A stretch of 64,000 nucleotides of DNA from Lepidostoma basale (GCA_022606425.2 JAHDVF020000162.1:558001-622000); one strand, 5' to 3'; shown: positions 18,759 through 28,889, counted from the first letter of the stretch. Notes: a model not told the origin generated them from the letters alone. A program made the numbers and translations.

Positions 18759-20300
18759 ATGGAGGACTATATTTCGAGGAGCATCAAGCGAGAGAGTCCG
18801 GAACAATCGGAGGGTGTGTTATTGGTTCGTGTTAAGTCTGAACCGGAACCGGCTCTCTCGGATGCCAGCGGAGACGACGATAACGTTTCGGAGCGTCTAA
18901 ATCTCGAAACGAGTTCGCTGAACATCACAAATATCAAGGTTGAGTCTATAAAAATCGAAATCGATTTTAAAGATGATGAAAAGGATAACTTTGATTTAGA
19001 AAATGATTTGATGGACCCTACGAAAGTCAAGATTGAGCCTCCCGATAGTGAAAACGAGATTATACACGACGACATTTTCTCAGTAGAAATAGATGTGTCA
19101 TGTATTAAAAAGCAAGATCCCTTGGAATTAGAAGAATCTGGCAACAAACCATTAGAAATGAAATCAGATTTAAAAAGTAATTTGTTTAATCAATCGGAGG
19201 TAAAATCATTTGAATGTACGACGTCCAAAAAACAGTTTAAAACGAAATTAAAATTAAAAAATCATGTGCGTACCCATTCAGAAGTAAAACCAATTAAATG
19301 TTCAATGTGTTACAAACCGTTCAAAACAAAATCAACGTTGACTTTTCATATGCTTACTCATTCGGATGTTAAACCTTTTGGCTGTTCTATATGCAATAAA
19401 CTGTTCAAAAGAAAATCATTATTAAATAGACATATGCTCATTCATTCAAATGTAAAACAATTTGAATGTTCTATATGCAACAAACCGTTTAAAAGAAAGT
19501 CAGATTTAAAAGGACATCATCGTATTCATTCAGAAGAAAAACTATTTGAATGTGCGACGTGCAACAAATCTTTTAAAACAAAACCAAATTTAAAAAGTCA
19601 TTTGCTTACTCATTCAGATATTAAACCATTTGAGTGTTCAATGTGCAACAAACCGTTTAAAACAAAATCAGAATTAAACGGGCATTTTCTTTCTCATTCG
19701 GATGTAAGATCATTCCAATGCTCAACGTGCAACAAATCGTTTAAAACAAACAAACGTTTAAAAAAGCATTTTCTTTCTCATTCAGATACAAAATCATTTC
19801 AATGCTCAGTGTGCAATAAACTGTTTAAAACAAAGTCAATACTAAAAATACATTTGCTTACTCATTCAGATGTAAAGCAATTTAAATGTTCAATATGCAA
19901 AGAAGCATTCCAAACAATATCACTTTTGAAAACGCATTTTCTCACCCATTCGGGTTTGAAACCATTTGAATGTGAGGTGTGCAGACAACAGTTCGCATTT
20001 AATTCGCAGTTAACACGACATTTGCTCGTTCACTCGGTAGAAAAACCTTTTGAATGTCCAACGTGCAACATACCTTTCAAAACAAAATCCGATTTAAAAA
20101 GACATTCTATTGCTCATTCCGATATTAAAGAATTTGAATGTCCAACGTGTAACAAACTGTTTAAAACAAATTTATATTTAAAAAACCATTTACTTACTCA
20201 TTCAGATGTAAAACCATTTGAATGTTTGACGTGCATTCGAACATTTAAATCTAAAACAATTTTTAAAAGACATTTACGCACTCATTCACATAATAAATAA
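18759..20300 (+). CDS. ZF1: C2H2 zinc-finger protein, 12 fingers, SUMO-motif N-terminus
   Basis: 513 residues from the ATG in AGAAGGATGG (A at -3, G at +4); the in-frame codons just upstream lack an ATG. Residues 1-150 form an acidic domain with ψKxE sites VKSE (25-28), IKVE (59-62), IKIE (64-67) and VKIE (90-93). A first finger is broken (FECTTSKKQF: second Cys is Ser). Twelve intact C-x2-C-x12-H-x3-H fingers follow, joined by linkers of the type SDVKxFEC. Finger helices are mostly KTKSxLKxH, so specificity positions vary little. Likely a nuclear sequence-specific DNA-binding protein; its target is unknown. Neighbours ZF2 and ZF3 lie on the same strand. The reading frame is intact. Decayed fingers continue past the stop. 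Confidence 0.9.
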   Translation: MEDYISRSIKRESPEQSEGVLLVRVKSEPEPALSDASGDDDNVSERLNLETSSLNITNIKVESIKIEIDFKDDEKDNFDLENDLMDPTKVKIEPPDSENEIIHDDIFSVEIDVSCIKKQDPLELEESGNKPLEMKSDLKSNLFNQSEVKSFECTTSKKQFKTKLKLKNHVRTHSEVKPIKCSMCYKPFKTKSTLTFHMLTHSDVKPFGCSICNKLFKRKSLLNRHMLIHSNVKQFECSICNKPFKRKSDLKGHHRIHSEEKLFECATCNKSFKTKPNLKSHLLTHSDIKPFECSMCNKPFKTKSELNGHFLSHSDVRSFQCSTCNKSFKTNKRLKKHFLSHSDTKSFQCSVCNKLFKTKSILKIHLLTHSDVKQFKCSICKEAFQTISLLKTHFLTHSGLKPFECEVCRQQFAFNSQLTRHLLVHSVEKPFECPTCNIPFKTKSDLKRHSIAHSDIKEFECPTCNKLFKTNLYLKNHLLTHSDVKPFECLTCIRTFKSKTIFKRHLRTHSHNK

Positions 20301-20478
20301 TTTAAACGTTCAACGTGCGACAAATCGTTTAAATCAAAATTCAATAAAAACACATTTTCTTACTCATTTAGATATAAAACCTTTTGAGCGTACTACGTGC
20401 CGCTAACTATTCAATGCGTTGAGGTTACAATTTTGACTCCCATCATCAAAATACAATTTGAATATTCAACGTACGAAG
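20301..20478 (+). pseudogene. decayed zinc-finger units downstream of ZF1
   Basis: Past the stop, sequence like CGTTCAACGTGCGACAAATC and CATTTTCTTACTCATTTAGA clearly derives from two more fingers, but with frameshifts and stops. A third scrap, CAATTTGAATATTCAACG, is at 20454. The array was once longer. Confidence 0.75.
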
Positions 20479-20720
20479 GGATTTGCAAATCTGGCCATAT
20501 CTGTCGGAGAACCGACAGCCGATGGGGAAGACGGGTTTTGGAGTGTAGACCGCGTACAGGATTCCGTAGAGTTGGACGTTCCCCTGCCCGCTGGACCAAC
20601 GATCTGAAGAGGATTGCTGGACTTGGATGGACGGGAGCGGCAATGGATAGGGGGCGCTGGCGTGCTTTGGGAGAGGCCTACATTCAGCAGTGGATGGCAG
20701 ACGGCTGATGATGATGAAAG
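20479..20720 (+). mobile_element. non-LTR retrotransposon tail, ATG-tailed
   Basis: The plus strand encodes SGHICRRTDSRWGRRVLECR, RVGRSPARWTNDLKRIAGLG and WTGAAMDRGRWRALGEAYIQ, then QWMADG and a GATGATGATG tail. It is inserted in the decayed ZF1 tail and is a single-copy family here. Confidence 0.75.
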
Positions 20721-21960
20721 CGATTTGGGATAAAATTTCGATTATTTTTGTTCATTCACTCAGTAGATACACAATTTGTGTGTTTGATCTACAATGAATA
20801 GTTCATAAGAAATGCTAGAGAACTCTCGAATATTAACAGCAGAGAGCCGGCATGTTCTTGTGTGAAGTGAATCATTTCATTCCTTCTACTGTGTGACAAG
20901 AATGAGGACTCGGGGCTTCCAGAGATCATGGCCCCGCGATATCAGCGTGTATCCTATCCGAGCCTTTAAGGCCAAAACTGCGTAGGGCGATAGTAGTTTA
21001 ACGTGTTTCTATTAGATGTAATTCTCTGTCTTTTTATTATTAATATATGTAACCGTAGTTATAATTATGTACGCTTGTATATGCTTTAATTGAAATGAAT
21101 TTTATTAATAAACTTTTTAAAACCAGCCTATTTTTATCTACACCCTACACCGTTCACCACGGATTTAACAATTCATAAATTCATCTCACAAATTACTAAT
21201 ACCTCTGTATATTGGGGTTCCTTGGGCTCCGAATGCTTCCAGGGAACTTGTCACCTGAATATCAGGTCCAGTCTCGCCTGGGTTAGCACGCTCTTAAGGT
21301 TTGGTGACGCTCTTCTAAGTATACTCCCTTAGCAAAATTCATACAAAACCTGATTGACTTTAATACAATGGTATTTCTTTCTATGGTCTCCTGCGACGCG
21401 CTATTGTTTGCCTTATAATAAAGTAATTTATTATGATAATCAAATGATTTTACTGAAATCTCTTGATGGAAGTTCATTTTAAATAATAATTAAATAAAAC
21501 GATGTTTTTTTAACTACTTCCACTTTCGTCTTTATTTAGACAGCGACCGGTTTCGCCAGGCTCACTGGCATCGACAGACTGGTGACAATATTGTTAACTT
21601 AGTCCTTTATATACATACAGATCAGGGGTGGTAAACATGATTCTGTACAAAAATAATCTTCAAATATTTATGTAAAATTTTCTGAATTTAAGTATTGGTA
21701 TTACAGGTATTCTTGGAGGTTCGTATTTAATACAATGGGTTTTAAATTTTATTATCGCTTACATATTCATATATAATGTTTGAAAAATGGTAATTTTGTT
21801 TTATTATTACTGAATTTAAATATTGTATGTTATAGTTCTTGGTCCGTAAGGTTGGCATCGTCTTATTCGGTTTTCCCCATCCATAAAGCTGCTAGGGTCT
21901 GGAATCAAACAAACACACATCCTGGGCAGTAATCGATTCCAGGAATATTTTTTATTTATT
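20721..21960. other. mostly unassigned DNA with one dispersed repeat
   Basis: No gene is seen. 21040-21175 (with ATAATTATGTACGCTTGTA and TTATTAATAAACTTTTTAAA) resembles the reverse complement of 41130-41290. A segment near 21540 (CGACCGGTTTCGCCAGGC) looks like the terminal motif of a dispersed element, unidentified. A remnant of finger-like sequence may lie at 20740-20765. Confidence 0.4.
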
Positions 21961-21964
21961 TATA

Positions 21965-22275
21965 CGAAAGGATCATTAAGATGGTTTGGACACATGGAAA
22001 GAATGAATGAAGAAAGAATGGTAAAAAAATTATACGTTAACGATGTAAATGGAACTGGAAATGAAGGAAGACCGAGGAAAACGTGGCACGACCAAGTAAA
22101 TCAAATATTGATTGTCGGCCACATGAGGAGTCAGAGAAATCGACGCGCGTGCATGACACGATGTATGAATGTTGAGGAATCGAGAGAAATGTGTCAGGAA
22201 AGAAAAGTGTGGCAGTCCATTCTTTCTGCTTACCCCTTCGGAGAGACGGCGCGATGATTAGTCAGTTAGTTAGTT
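21965..22275 (+). mobile_element. RTE-like 3' fragment with GTTA tail
   Basis: An intact frame over the last 87 codons: MERMNEERMVKKLYVNDVNG, EGRPRKTWHDQVNQILIVGH, RSQRNRRACMTRCMNVEESR and SILSAYPFGETAR. Then come ATTAGTCAGTTAGTTAG and the element end. A good reference copy for the family's 3' end. Confidence 0.85.
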
Positions 22276-22534
22276 TAACAATAAAAATATTGTGCCTTAA
22301 TTTTATGTAAAAAGAACAACACGATTTAGTATTTATCATTTATCTTGATATAATCACAACTGTGGGAAATAAATTAATTATCTATTTTGACAGACCAATG
22401 GTTGACATTTTAAGAAAAATGCATTTATTCATCCTGCGAAATCGCTGATAAATACTGATTTTTTGTAGTAGTGGTAGTAGTTTCTGAATAAAAATACATT
22501 GAATTTTTGTATTTTATATAAACCATCCATATGA

Positions 22535-22760
22535 ACAGTTTATCGCGATCAGTCTTCTGCGATGTATAGATTGTTTGTGCCGAAATGCTCATTGAGCCTT
22601 CGCGATTGCAGCCCATCAATCTTCCTGCAGACTTCAAACGCATTGAGAATCCGTCAGAGTTTAATAGATTCAAAATGCATATTTTCAAATAATCCTATCT
22701 TGATGTTAATATTGATCGCCTGCGTCAAGTGAAGCCCTTATATGAATTGTTTATTTTTAC
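22535..22760 (+). mobile_element. jockey-like tail, decayed
   Basis: The plus strand resembles 36150-36430: SAISRLTVPKC-like, then PSIFLQTSNALRIRQSL in a shifted frame, matching the consensus NNIPADLECIENQSEF. It lacks the finger and palm domains. Confidence 0.5.
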
Positions 22761-22761
22761 T

Positions 22762-22850
22762 AATTAACTAACTAACTAACTAACCATCACGCCGTCTCCC
22801 CGAAAGGGTAGGCAGAAAGAATGGACTGTCACACTTTTAATGATGCGGCA
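22762..22850 (-). mobile_element. very short RTE-like 3' end
   Basis: AACTAACTAACTAACTAACC followed by ATCACGCCGTCTCCCCGAAA, the reverse complement of the family's last ~65 bp. It is a severe 5' truncation. 22851-23259 has no assignable content. Confidence 0.75.
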
Positions 22851-23259
22851 CTCTATCCTTCTCTTTTCGCTCCGCGGGAGACGCGGTGTGATGGGTTGCG
22901 AACCTCATCGCCACCAATAGGCATCTCCCATTTTTACTAATTATTTGTGGCGAATTCTACTTCCATTAAGATCTAGAGTCGATTTATAAACTCGCAGGTG
23001 TATACAAACAAACATATACTTAGTTAAATATATTTGAATACCCACATTAAAGCATTTATATTGATACTGATTTCTTTTGTGGTAGTTGCTGAATAACTTA
23101 ATAACTCAAAGTCGAGGAAATGTATTATGGTAAAAATATATTAATCTTTAATTCAGTTCAGTTCTATAACCTATTGTGTATAATACATTTGTATTAACAA
23201 TACATTTTATTATTACCTCGCGTGGCAGGGCAGATATAATGTTAGCTATCTAAAATATA

Positions 23260-23550
23260 CAAAAAAAGTGTCTATGGATATGAGCGATCTGATAACAGGA
23301 ATCTGTCGCTATTTCCCATCCCATTTCCTCAGCCGATAATTGGACGTCTGTCGCAATACATCGAAACGATCTTATTCTCAAGTAAATCGTTTCTGACACG
23401 GTGTCTACAGAACAAGTATTCATTCACGTGCGTCATTATAGTTTCCTTGTCTTAAAATTGCAAGTCAACCTACAACTTTTCATTCCATGTAACAAGTTTG
23501 CTGTGTTTGTGTGTCCAGTGACCTCCAGAACCGCAACTGAATCTAGAAGG
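23260..23550 (+). promoter_or_regulatory. conserved upstream block of ZF2
   Basis: Closest to the ZF1 block: GTGTCTATGGATATGAGCG, CGATAATTGGACGTCTGTCG, AAATCGTTTCTGACACGGTG, TCTACAGAACAAGTATTCA and GCGTCATTATAGTTT. The TTTGTGTGTCCAG before the start looks like a 3' splice site (inference). Confidence 0.55.
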
Positions 23551-25278
23551 ATGGAAGATTATATATCTGGGAGCACCGAGAGAGAGAGTCCGGAACAATC
23601 GGAGGGTGTGTTATTGCCTCGTGTTAAGTCTGAGACGGAAGCGGCTGCCTGGGATGTCAGCGGAGACGACGATATCATTTCGGAGCGACTAAATCTAGAA
23701 ACTAGTTCGATGAAAATCACAAATGTCAAGGTTGAGTCTCTCAAAATCGAAATCGATTTTAAAGATGATGAAAAGAATAACTTTGATTTAGAAAATGATT
23801 TGATGGACCACACGAACGTCAAAATTGAGCCACCCGATAGTGAAAGCGATAATATACACGACGACACGTTATCAGTAGAAGTAAGATACAAACCAATTCA
23901 AATGAAAACAAATTTAAGTAGTAATGTGTTGAATCATTCTGGCGTAAAAGTGGAGGACTACATAACTGGGAGCACCGAGCGAACGAGTGCGGAACAATCG
24001 GAGGGTGTGTTATTGCATCGTGTTAGGTCTGAGCCGGAATCGGCTACCTGGGAAGTCAGCGGAGACGACGGTAACATTTCGGAGCGTCTAAATCTAGAAA
24101 CGAGTTCGTTTAACATCACAATTATCAAGGTTGAGTCTCTCAGTATTGAAACTGATTTTAAAGAGGGTGGCGTGAAAAACGAAGATATAGAAATTGATTC
24201 AATGGACCCCACTAACGTTAAGATTGGGCCTCCGGATGGCGAAAAGAATTGTATACGCGACGATACGTTCATTTTAGATATAGATGAGTCGTACAGTATT
24301 GAGAAGCAAGATCCAGTAGAATTACAAGGGTCTAGAACCAAACCGATCAAAATACAGTCAGAATTAAATAGTAATTTGTCTCATCATTCAGACCTACTGC
24401 CATTTAAATGTTCAAGTTGCGGCAAACGGTTTAAAATAAAATCAGATTTAAAAAAACATTTTGTTAGTCATTCGAATGTAAAACTATTTGAATGTTTTAC
24501 GTGCAACAAAGCGTTTAAAAGGAAATCACATTTAAAAACCCATCGGCTTACACATTCTGATGTAAAACTATTTGAATGTTCAACATGCAACAAATCGTTT
24601 AAAAGGAAATCAGGTTTAATACATCATTTTATTTCTCATTCAGATGTTAAACTATTTGATTGTTTAACGTGCCACAAATCGTTCAAAAGGAAATCAGATT
24701 TAAAAAAACATTTAATTACTCACGAAGATGTAAGACCATTTGAATGTTCAACTTGCAACAAAATGTTTAAAACAAAATCAGATTTAAAACAACATTTTAA
24801 TACTCATGAAGTTGTAAGAACATTGGAATGTTCAACTTGCAACAAAATGTTTAAAAGAAAATATGAATTGAAAGTACATTATCTTACTCATTCTGATGTA
24901 AAACTATTTGAATGTTCAACGTGTTACAAATCGTTTAGATTAAAATCACAATTAAAATCTCATTTGCTTTCTCATTCAGATGTAAGACCATTTGATTGTT
25001 CAACGTGCAACAAATCGTTTAAAACTAAATTAGAGTTAAAAAAACATTTTATTACTCATTCTGATGTAAAACTATTTGAATGTTTAACGTGCAACAAACT
25101 GTTTAAATTAAAATCGCATTTAAAAACTCATTCGCTTTCTCATGCAAAACTATTTAAGGGATTACGCCACCCTGAAATTTTAAAAAAATCAGAGGAGCTC
25201 AAAAAGAATCGGAGGACATCACAGCAACAATATAAGACCGCATGTACGGTTCAGGAATCGCAGACTAAAGGTAATTAA
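23551..25278 (+). CDS. ZF2: C2H2 zinc-finger protein, duplicated N-terminal domain, 9 fingers
   Basis: 575 residues from the ATG in AGAAGGATGG. The acidic domain occurs twice in tandem: the first copy covers residues ~1-117 (VKVESL, VKIEPPD) and the second ~133-260 (VEDYITGSTERTSAEQSEGV, IKVESL, VKIGPPD, EKQDPVE). In the second copy the first ψKxE is VRSE and the third VKIG, so two SUMO lysine contexts are lost there. Nine intact C2H2 fingers follow with SDVKLFEC or EDVRPFEC linkers. The tail after the last finger is basic (HPEILKKSEELKKNRR). The AAAG|GTAATT at the end could be a 5' splice site joined to TTTCAG near 25603, which would add only a few codons. Likely nuclear DNA-binding. Confidence 0.9.
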   Translation: MEDYISGSTERESPEQSEGVLLPRVKSETEAAAWDVSGDDDIISERLNLETSSMKITNVKVESLKIEIDFKDDEKNNFDLENDLMDHTNVKIEPPDSESDNIHDDTLSVEVRYKPIQMKTNLSSNVLNHSGVKVEDYITGSTERTSAEQSEGVLLHRVRSEPESATWEVSGDDGNISERLNLETSSFNITIIKVESLSIETDFKEGGVKNEDIEIDSMDPTNVKIGPPDGEKNCIRDDTFILDIDESYSIEKQDPVELQGSRTKPIKIQSELNSNLSHHSDLLPFKCSSCGKRFKIKSDLKKHFVSHSNVKLFECFTCNKAFKRKSHLKTHRLTHSDVKLFECSTCNKSFKRKSGLIHHFISHSDVKLFDCLTCHKSFKRKSDLKKHLITHEDVRPFECSTCNKMFKTKSDLKQHFNTHEVVRTLECSTCNKMFKRKYELKVHYLTHSDVKLFECSTCYKSFRLKSQLKSHLLSHSDVRPFDCSTCNKSFKTKLELKKHFITHSDVKLFECLTCNKLFKLKSHLKTHSLSHAKLFKGLRHPEILKKSEELKKNRRTSQQQYKTACTVQESQTKGN

Positions 25279-26395
25279 AAATATATATTTAATTTGAAGT
25301 CGATGACTTCCTACTTTTTTTTCTCTTCCGTTTTTCTCGAAACTGTTTTTTTTTCCCGATCTACTCAACCGATTTGGTTGAAATTTACAACAGTGATTTT
25401 CCATAATATATTCTAAAATATGGCGAATGTTTTTTTTGATTGGGTGTCATGTTCAAAAGTTTGAATTTCATTTAAAAATTCAGATTTATTTTTTCAAACA
25501 GCTGCCATTTCTACAAAAACAATTAAATCCTTATCTCTATGTCAGCGTCGCTTGATAGCTATTACAATTCTTAATAATAAACCATTTGTTTTTGTATTTC
25601 AGGCTCTGCCCTTTAAATAAATCATTTACACCAGCAGCAAGGATTTTCAAAACGGCTCTTCATATCGGCTCTTACCTCCGCTATCTTTTTCTTTTAATAC
25701 TTAATATTGTAAATTGTTTATGGAAATACTATGCACACGTATAAAATAAAGATTATTTTATTGTATAAAATGACATTATTTTAATTATTTTATTATATTA
25801 AATAAACACAAATGTCCGGATCGTCCAGCTGATGACAAGTGCACCATCTAATAGAACATTATGTGTTTCTTCTTTTTCTTCAAGTGCCCTGTCGGGTCCC
25901 CCCAACGTTGGCGATTAATAATAATTATTATTATCTATACTTCTCTAGTTCCTTCATATAATCTTACGTAACATCTTCCTGAAGGGAGGATGATAATTTT
26001 ACTTGATCTTGGCCTGTATTAATAATCTATTTTTATTACTAATTTACTCAACTAGGTGTGGCTCTTTTTTCACAATAATTCCTCCTTAATTAATTAAATT
26101 AAAGCTAAAGTTGGGCGACATCTTTTCAGGAGAGCATAATCGTAGCGGGGACGCGACTCATTCCTTCGCATTCGGGAAACAGATTCCTTCCGGACAGTTG
26201 CTGCCTAGAATCGTAGATGGCGCTAGCGGTACCGTTTGTCGGGTAATGAAATTATTCTACGATTCTCGTTTCCCAAGGTTGACAGCTCCTTTGGCGGTAT
26301 TTGGGCGGACCGGCATTTTTTTTATTGTGTTCGATAACAATGAATCAAGCGAACGTTATCTACAAAAAAAGTTTAATTAACTATCTATACTCGGG
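25279..26395. other. ZF2 3' flank and unassigned DNA
   Basis: TTTTGTATTTCAG at about 25592-25604 is a possible 3' splice site, and AATAAA at 25745 a possible polyadenylation signal for ZF2. 25868-25912 is a minus-strand end of the GAA-tail retrotransposon (TCAAGTGCCCTGTCGGGTCC). A frame at 26111-26380 lacks an ATG and has no family resemblance; I do not call it a gene. Confidence 0.45.
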
Positions 26396-26399
26396 CGTT

Positions 26400-26525
26400 T
26401 GTGGTTTACTCGAGACAATTGATCGAAATGTGCGTTAATCTGTAGAGGTTGGAGTGAATCGTTTCTGGCTTAGTGTTGCAGAACAAGTATGATTGTGCGT
26501 ATGTTTTATTAATTGATACAGTAAA
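26400..26525 (+). promoter_or_regulatory. conserved upstream block of ZF3
   Basis: It retains GTGAATCGTTTCTGGC, TTGCAGAACAAGTATGA and GTGCGTATG, counterparts of the ZF1 and ZF2 blocks. It is shorter and more diverged. Confidence 0.45.
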
Positions 26526-28538
26526 ATGTCACAAGCAACCAAGCGTGAGTTTCCGGAACAATCGGAGAATGAATTAATTGCCTGTGTTAAGTCTGAACCG
26601 GAAGAGACTCTCTGGGATTCCAACGGAGACGATAAACAAGATTTGGAGACGCTGAATCTAAAAGAAAACTCTGAGAACATCACAAATGTCAAGTTAGAAT
26701 CTTTCAAAACGGAAAACGATTTTGAAAATAATGACACGCGTTACGCAGATATGGGAAATGATTTTTCCGGTAATATTAACTTAAATATAATAGTAAAGTG
26801 TCACAAGCAATCATCGATATTTTATTTTTCACGTAACACGTTTTCGGATTTTGCAGTATCCTCCAGAATCTCAAGAGGAATCGAAAGGATGGAAGGCCAC
26901 GTGTCTGGAAGCATCAAGCGGGAGGGTCCGGAACAATTGGAGACGGTCTGTGTTAAGGCTGAACCGGAAGAGACTCTCTGGGATTCCAACGGAGACGATG
27001 GAAACGATTTGGAGACGCTGAATCTAAAAGAGAAGTCGGAGAACATCGCATTTGTCAAGTTAGAATCTTTCAAAAAGGAAAATGATGACACGCATAACGC
27101 AGATATGGAAAATGATTCCAGTTTTAAAAGGGAAATAAAAAAAGAAGATAGGTTTTCTGTAGGTATAGGTGTGTCAAATAGTATTGTGAAGCAAGATCCT
27201 TTAGAAATAGATGGATTTAGAAAGAGCACTATGAGTTCGGTAAATTCAGTTCCAACCCATCAGAATACTAAAAAAAAAACATTCAAATGTTCGACATGCA
27301 CCAAACGGTTTGCATACAAATCGTCCTTAATAAAACATTTTATCGTTCACTCGGATGATAAAGTTTTTTCTTGTATGACCTGCAACAAAATGTTTAAGAG
27401 AAAAAGAGAATTGAAAATCCATTCGCTCACCCATTCGGATGTAAAACCGTTTGATTGTCCGATTTGCAAAAAAGCATTTAAAACGAAATTTGAATTAAAA
27501 AGTCATTCGCTTACTCATTCTGATGTAAAACCTTTTGAATGTTTAATTTGCGGAAAACGGTTTGTAGTTAAATCGAGGTTAATGCAACATTTACCGATTC
27601 ACTCGGAAGATAAACTTTTTACATGTTCGAAATGCGATAAATCGTTTAAAACACAAAAAGATTTAAAAGGTCATATGCTTACTCATACAGATGTAAAACC
27701 ATTTGAATGTACGATATGCAGAAAACAATTTGCAGTTAAATCGCGGTTAATACGACATTTTCTGATTCACTCGGACGATAAAGCGTTTTCCTGCATGATC
27801 TGCAACAGACTGTTTAAGAGAAAATCAGAATTAAAAAGACATTTACTTATTCATTCTGATATAAAACCATTTAAATGTTCGACTTGCCTCAGGCCGTTTA
27901 AATCTGCTTCCAGGTTAAAAAGTCATTCGCTCATTCATTTAGATGTGAAACCTTTTGAATGTTCAACTTGCAGAAAACAATTTGCACTTAAATCGCAGTT
28001 AATACAACATTTACCCGTTCACTCAGATGATAAACTTTTTACATGTTCGAGATGCGATAAACCATTTAAAACCGAAAAAGATTTAAAATCCCATATGCTT
28101 TCTCATTTAGATGTAAAACTATTCAAATGTCCAGAATGTCACAAACTGTTTAAAACAAAAAAAGATTTAAAAGGTCATATGCTTACTCATTCAGATGAAA
28201 AATTATTTAAATGTCCAGAATGCCACAAACCGTTTAAAACAAAAAAAGATTTAAAAAGCCATATGTTTACTCATTTAGATGTTAAACCATTTGAATGTTC
28301 GACATGCAAAAAACAGTTTGCAGTTAAATCGCGGTTAATGCAACATTTGCTCACTCACTCGGACGATAAAGCGTTTTCCTGTATGACCTGCAGCAGACCG
28401 TTTAAGAGAAAATCAGAATTAAAAAAACATATGCTTGTTCATTCTGATGAAAAACCATTTCAATGTTCGGCGTGCGCCAAACCGTTTAAAACAGCATTCG
28501 AACTAAAAAGACATTCGAATACCCATTTAAATGTGTAA
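26526..28538 (+). CDS. ZF3: C2H2 zinc-finger protein, 15 fingers, double N-terminal domain
   Basis: 670 residues if read from the ATG at 26526. The N-terminal domain appears twice (KREFPEQSE/CVKSEPEETLWD, then KREGPEQLE/CVKAEPEETLWD). Between them the frame reads through DNA homologous to the 5' untranslated region of the paralogues (CACGTAACACG, then CTCCAGAATC, then AGGATGGAAG). The true start may therefore be the ATG at 26889, with the first copy a leftover or alternative exon. Fifteen intact fingers follow. They fall into blocks: QFAVKSRL-type, KRKSEL-type and KTxKDL-type fingers recur, pointing to duplication of multi-finger units. Linkers are SDDKxFSC, SDVKPFEC and LDVKPFEC. It is the most diverged paralogue. 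Confidence 0.88.
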   Translation: MSQATKREFPEQSENELIACVKSEPEETLWDSNGDDKQDLETLNLKENSENITNVKLESFKTENDFENNDTRYADMGNDFSGNINLNIIVKCHKQSSIFYFSRNTFSDFAVSSRISRGIERMEGHVSGSIKREGPEQLETVCVKAEPEETLWDSNGDDGNDLETLNLKEKSENIAFVKLESFKKENDDTHNADMENDSSFKREIKKEDRFSVGIGVSNSIVKQDPLEIDGFRKSTMSSVNSVPTHQNTKKKTFKCSTCTKRFAYKSSLIKHFIVHSDDKVFSCMTCNKMFKRKRELKIHSLTHSDVKPFDCPICKKAFKTKFELKSHSLTHSDVKPFECLICGKRFVVKSRLMQHLPIHSEDKLFTCSKCDKSFKTQKDLKGHMLTHTDVKPFECTICRKQFAVKSRLIRHFLIHSDDKAFSCMICNRLFKRKSELKRHLLIHSDIKPFKCSTCLRPFKSASRLKSHSLIHLDVKPFECSTCRKQFALKSQLIQHLPVHSDDKLFTCSRCDKPFKTEKDLKSHMLSHLDVKLFKCPECHKLFKTKKDLKGHMLTHSDEKLFKCPECHKPFKTKKDLKSHMFTHLDVKPFECSTCKKQFAVKSRLMQHLLTHSDDKAFSCMTCSRPFKRKSELKKHMLVHSDEKPFQCSACAKPFKTAFELKRHSNTHLNV

Positions 28539-28690
28539 CAAAATCAGATTTAAAAAGTCACTTGATTCATTCAGACAAACCCATTTGTATGTTCAACTTG
28601 CAACAAACCGTATAAAACATTGTCAAATTTAAAGAAATTGCTCACACACTATGGTACAAATTTAATGGAATAATGGACCTGTAATAAATT
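28539..28690 (+). pseudogene. decayed fingers downstream of ZF3
   Basis: ACAAAATCAGATTTAAAAAG, GTTCAACTTGCAACAAACCG and TTTAAAGAAATTGCTCACAC are finger-derived, but the frame is broken just after the stop. Confidence 0.75.
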
Positions 28691-28713
28691 ATTTATTATA
28701 AAAACACATTAAA

Positions 28714-28873
28714 CGTCCTTCGTTGCCGAGTAGTAAGTGCTTTGACTGCCACCCCGAAGGTGCCGAGTTCGATTCCCGGCAATGGCAGTGTGATTGTCAC
28801 ACTGTTTTTGGTCTGGTGAAGAATTCCCGTGGAAGATAGATTAGCTACCTATCACATATCACGAGAATCAATA
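28714..28873 (+). mobile_element. tRNA-derived SINE
   Basis: A-box-like TTGCCGAGTAGTAAG at 28723-28737 and B-box GTTCGATTCC at 28767-28776, as in Pol III internal promoters. Then GGCAATGGCAGTGTGATTGT and the shared body and tail GCTACCTATCACATATCACG. It is not a functional tRNA: no cloverleaf with an anticodon stem and 3' acceptor could be drawn. Confidence 0.8.
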
Positions 28874-28889
28874 TGATAGCTATACCCTT

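Noticed and set aside
18767..19147. Antisense open frames opposite the N-terminal domains of every zinc-finger gene
   Set aside because: They arise because the sense codons rarely create stops in that frame. The products have no family resemblance, and the same shadow appears in each paralogue for the same reason.
19200..20300. Regular ~84-bp repeats that could be mistaken for a CRISPR or satellite array
   Set aside because: They encode C2H2 fingers with constant Cys/His spacing; the repeats are coding and diverged, and the genome is eukaryotic.
26111..26380. 89-residue frame between ZF2 and ZF3
   Set aside because: Starts at TTG, no ATG, no recognisable motif, and not conserved next to the other paralogues.
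28714..28790. Possible tRNA gene because of A- and B-box motifs
   Set aside because: No acceptor stem or anticodon arm; the sequence continues into a dispersed body and tail present in five copies, so it is a SINE.
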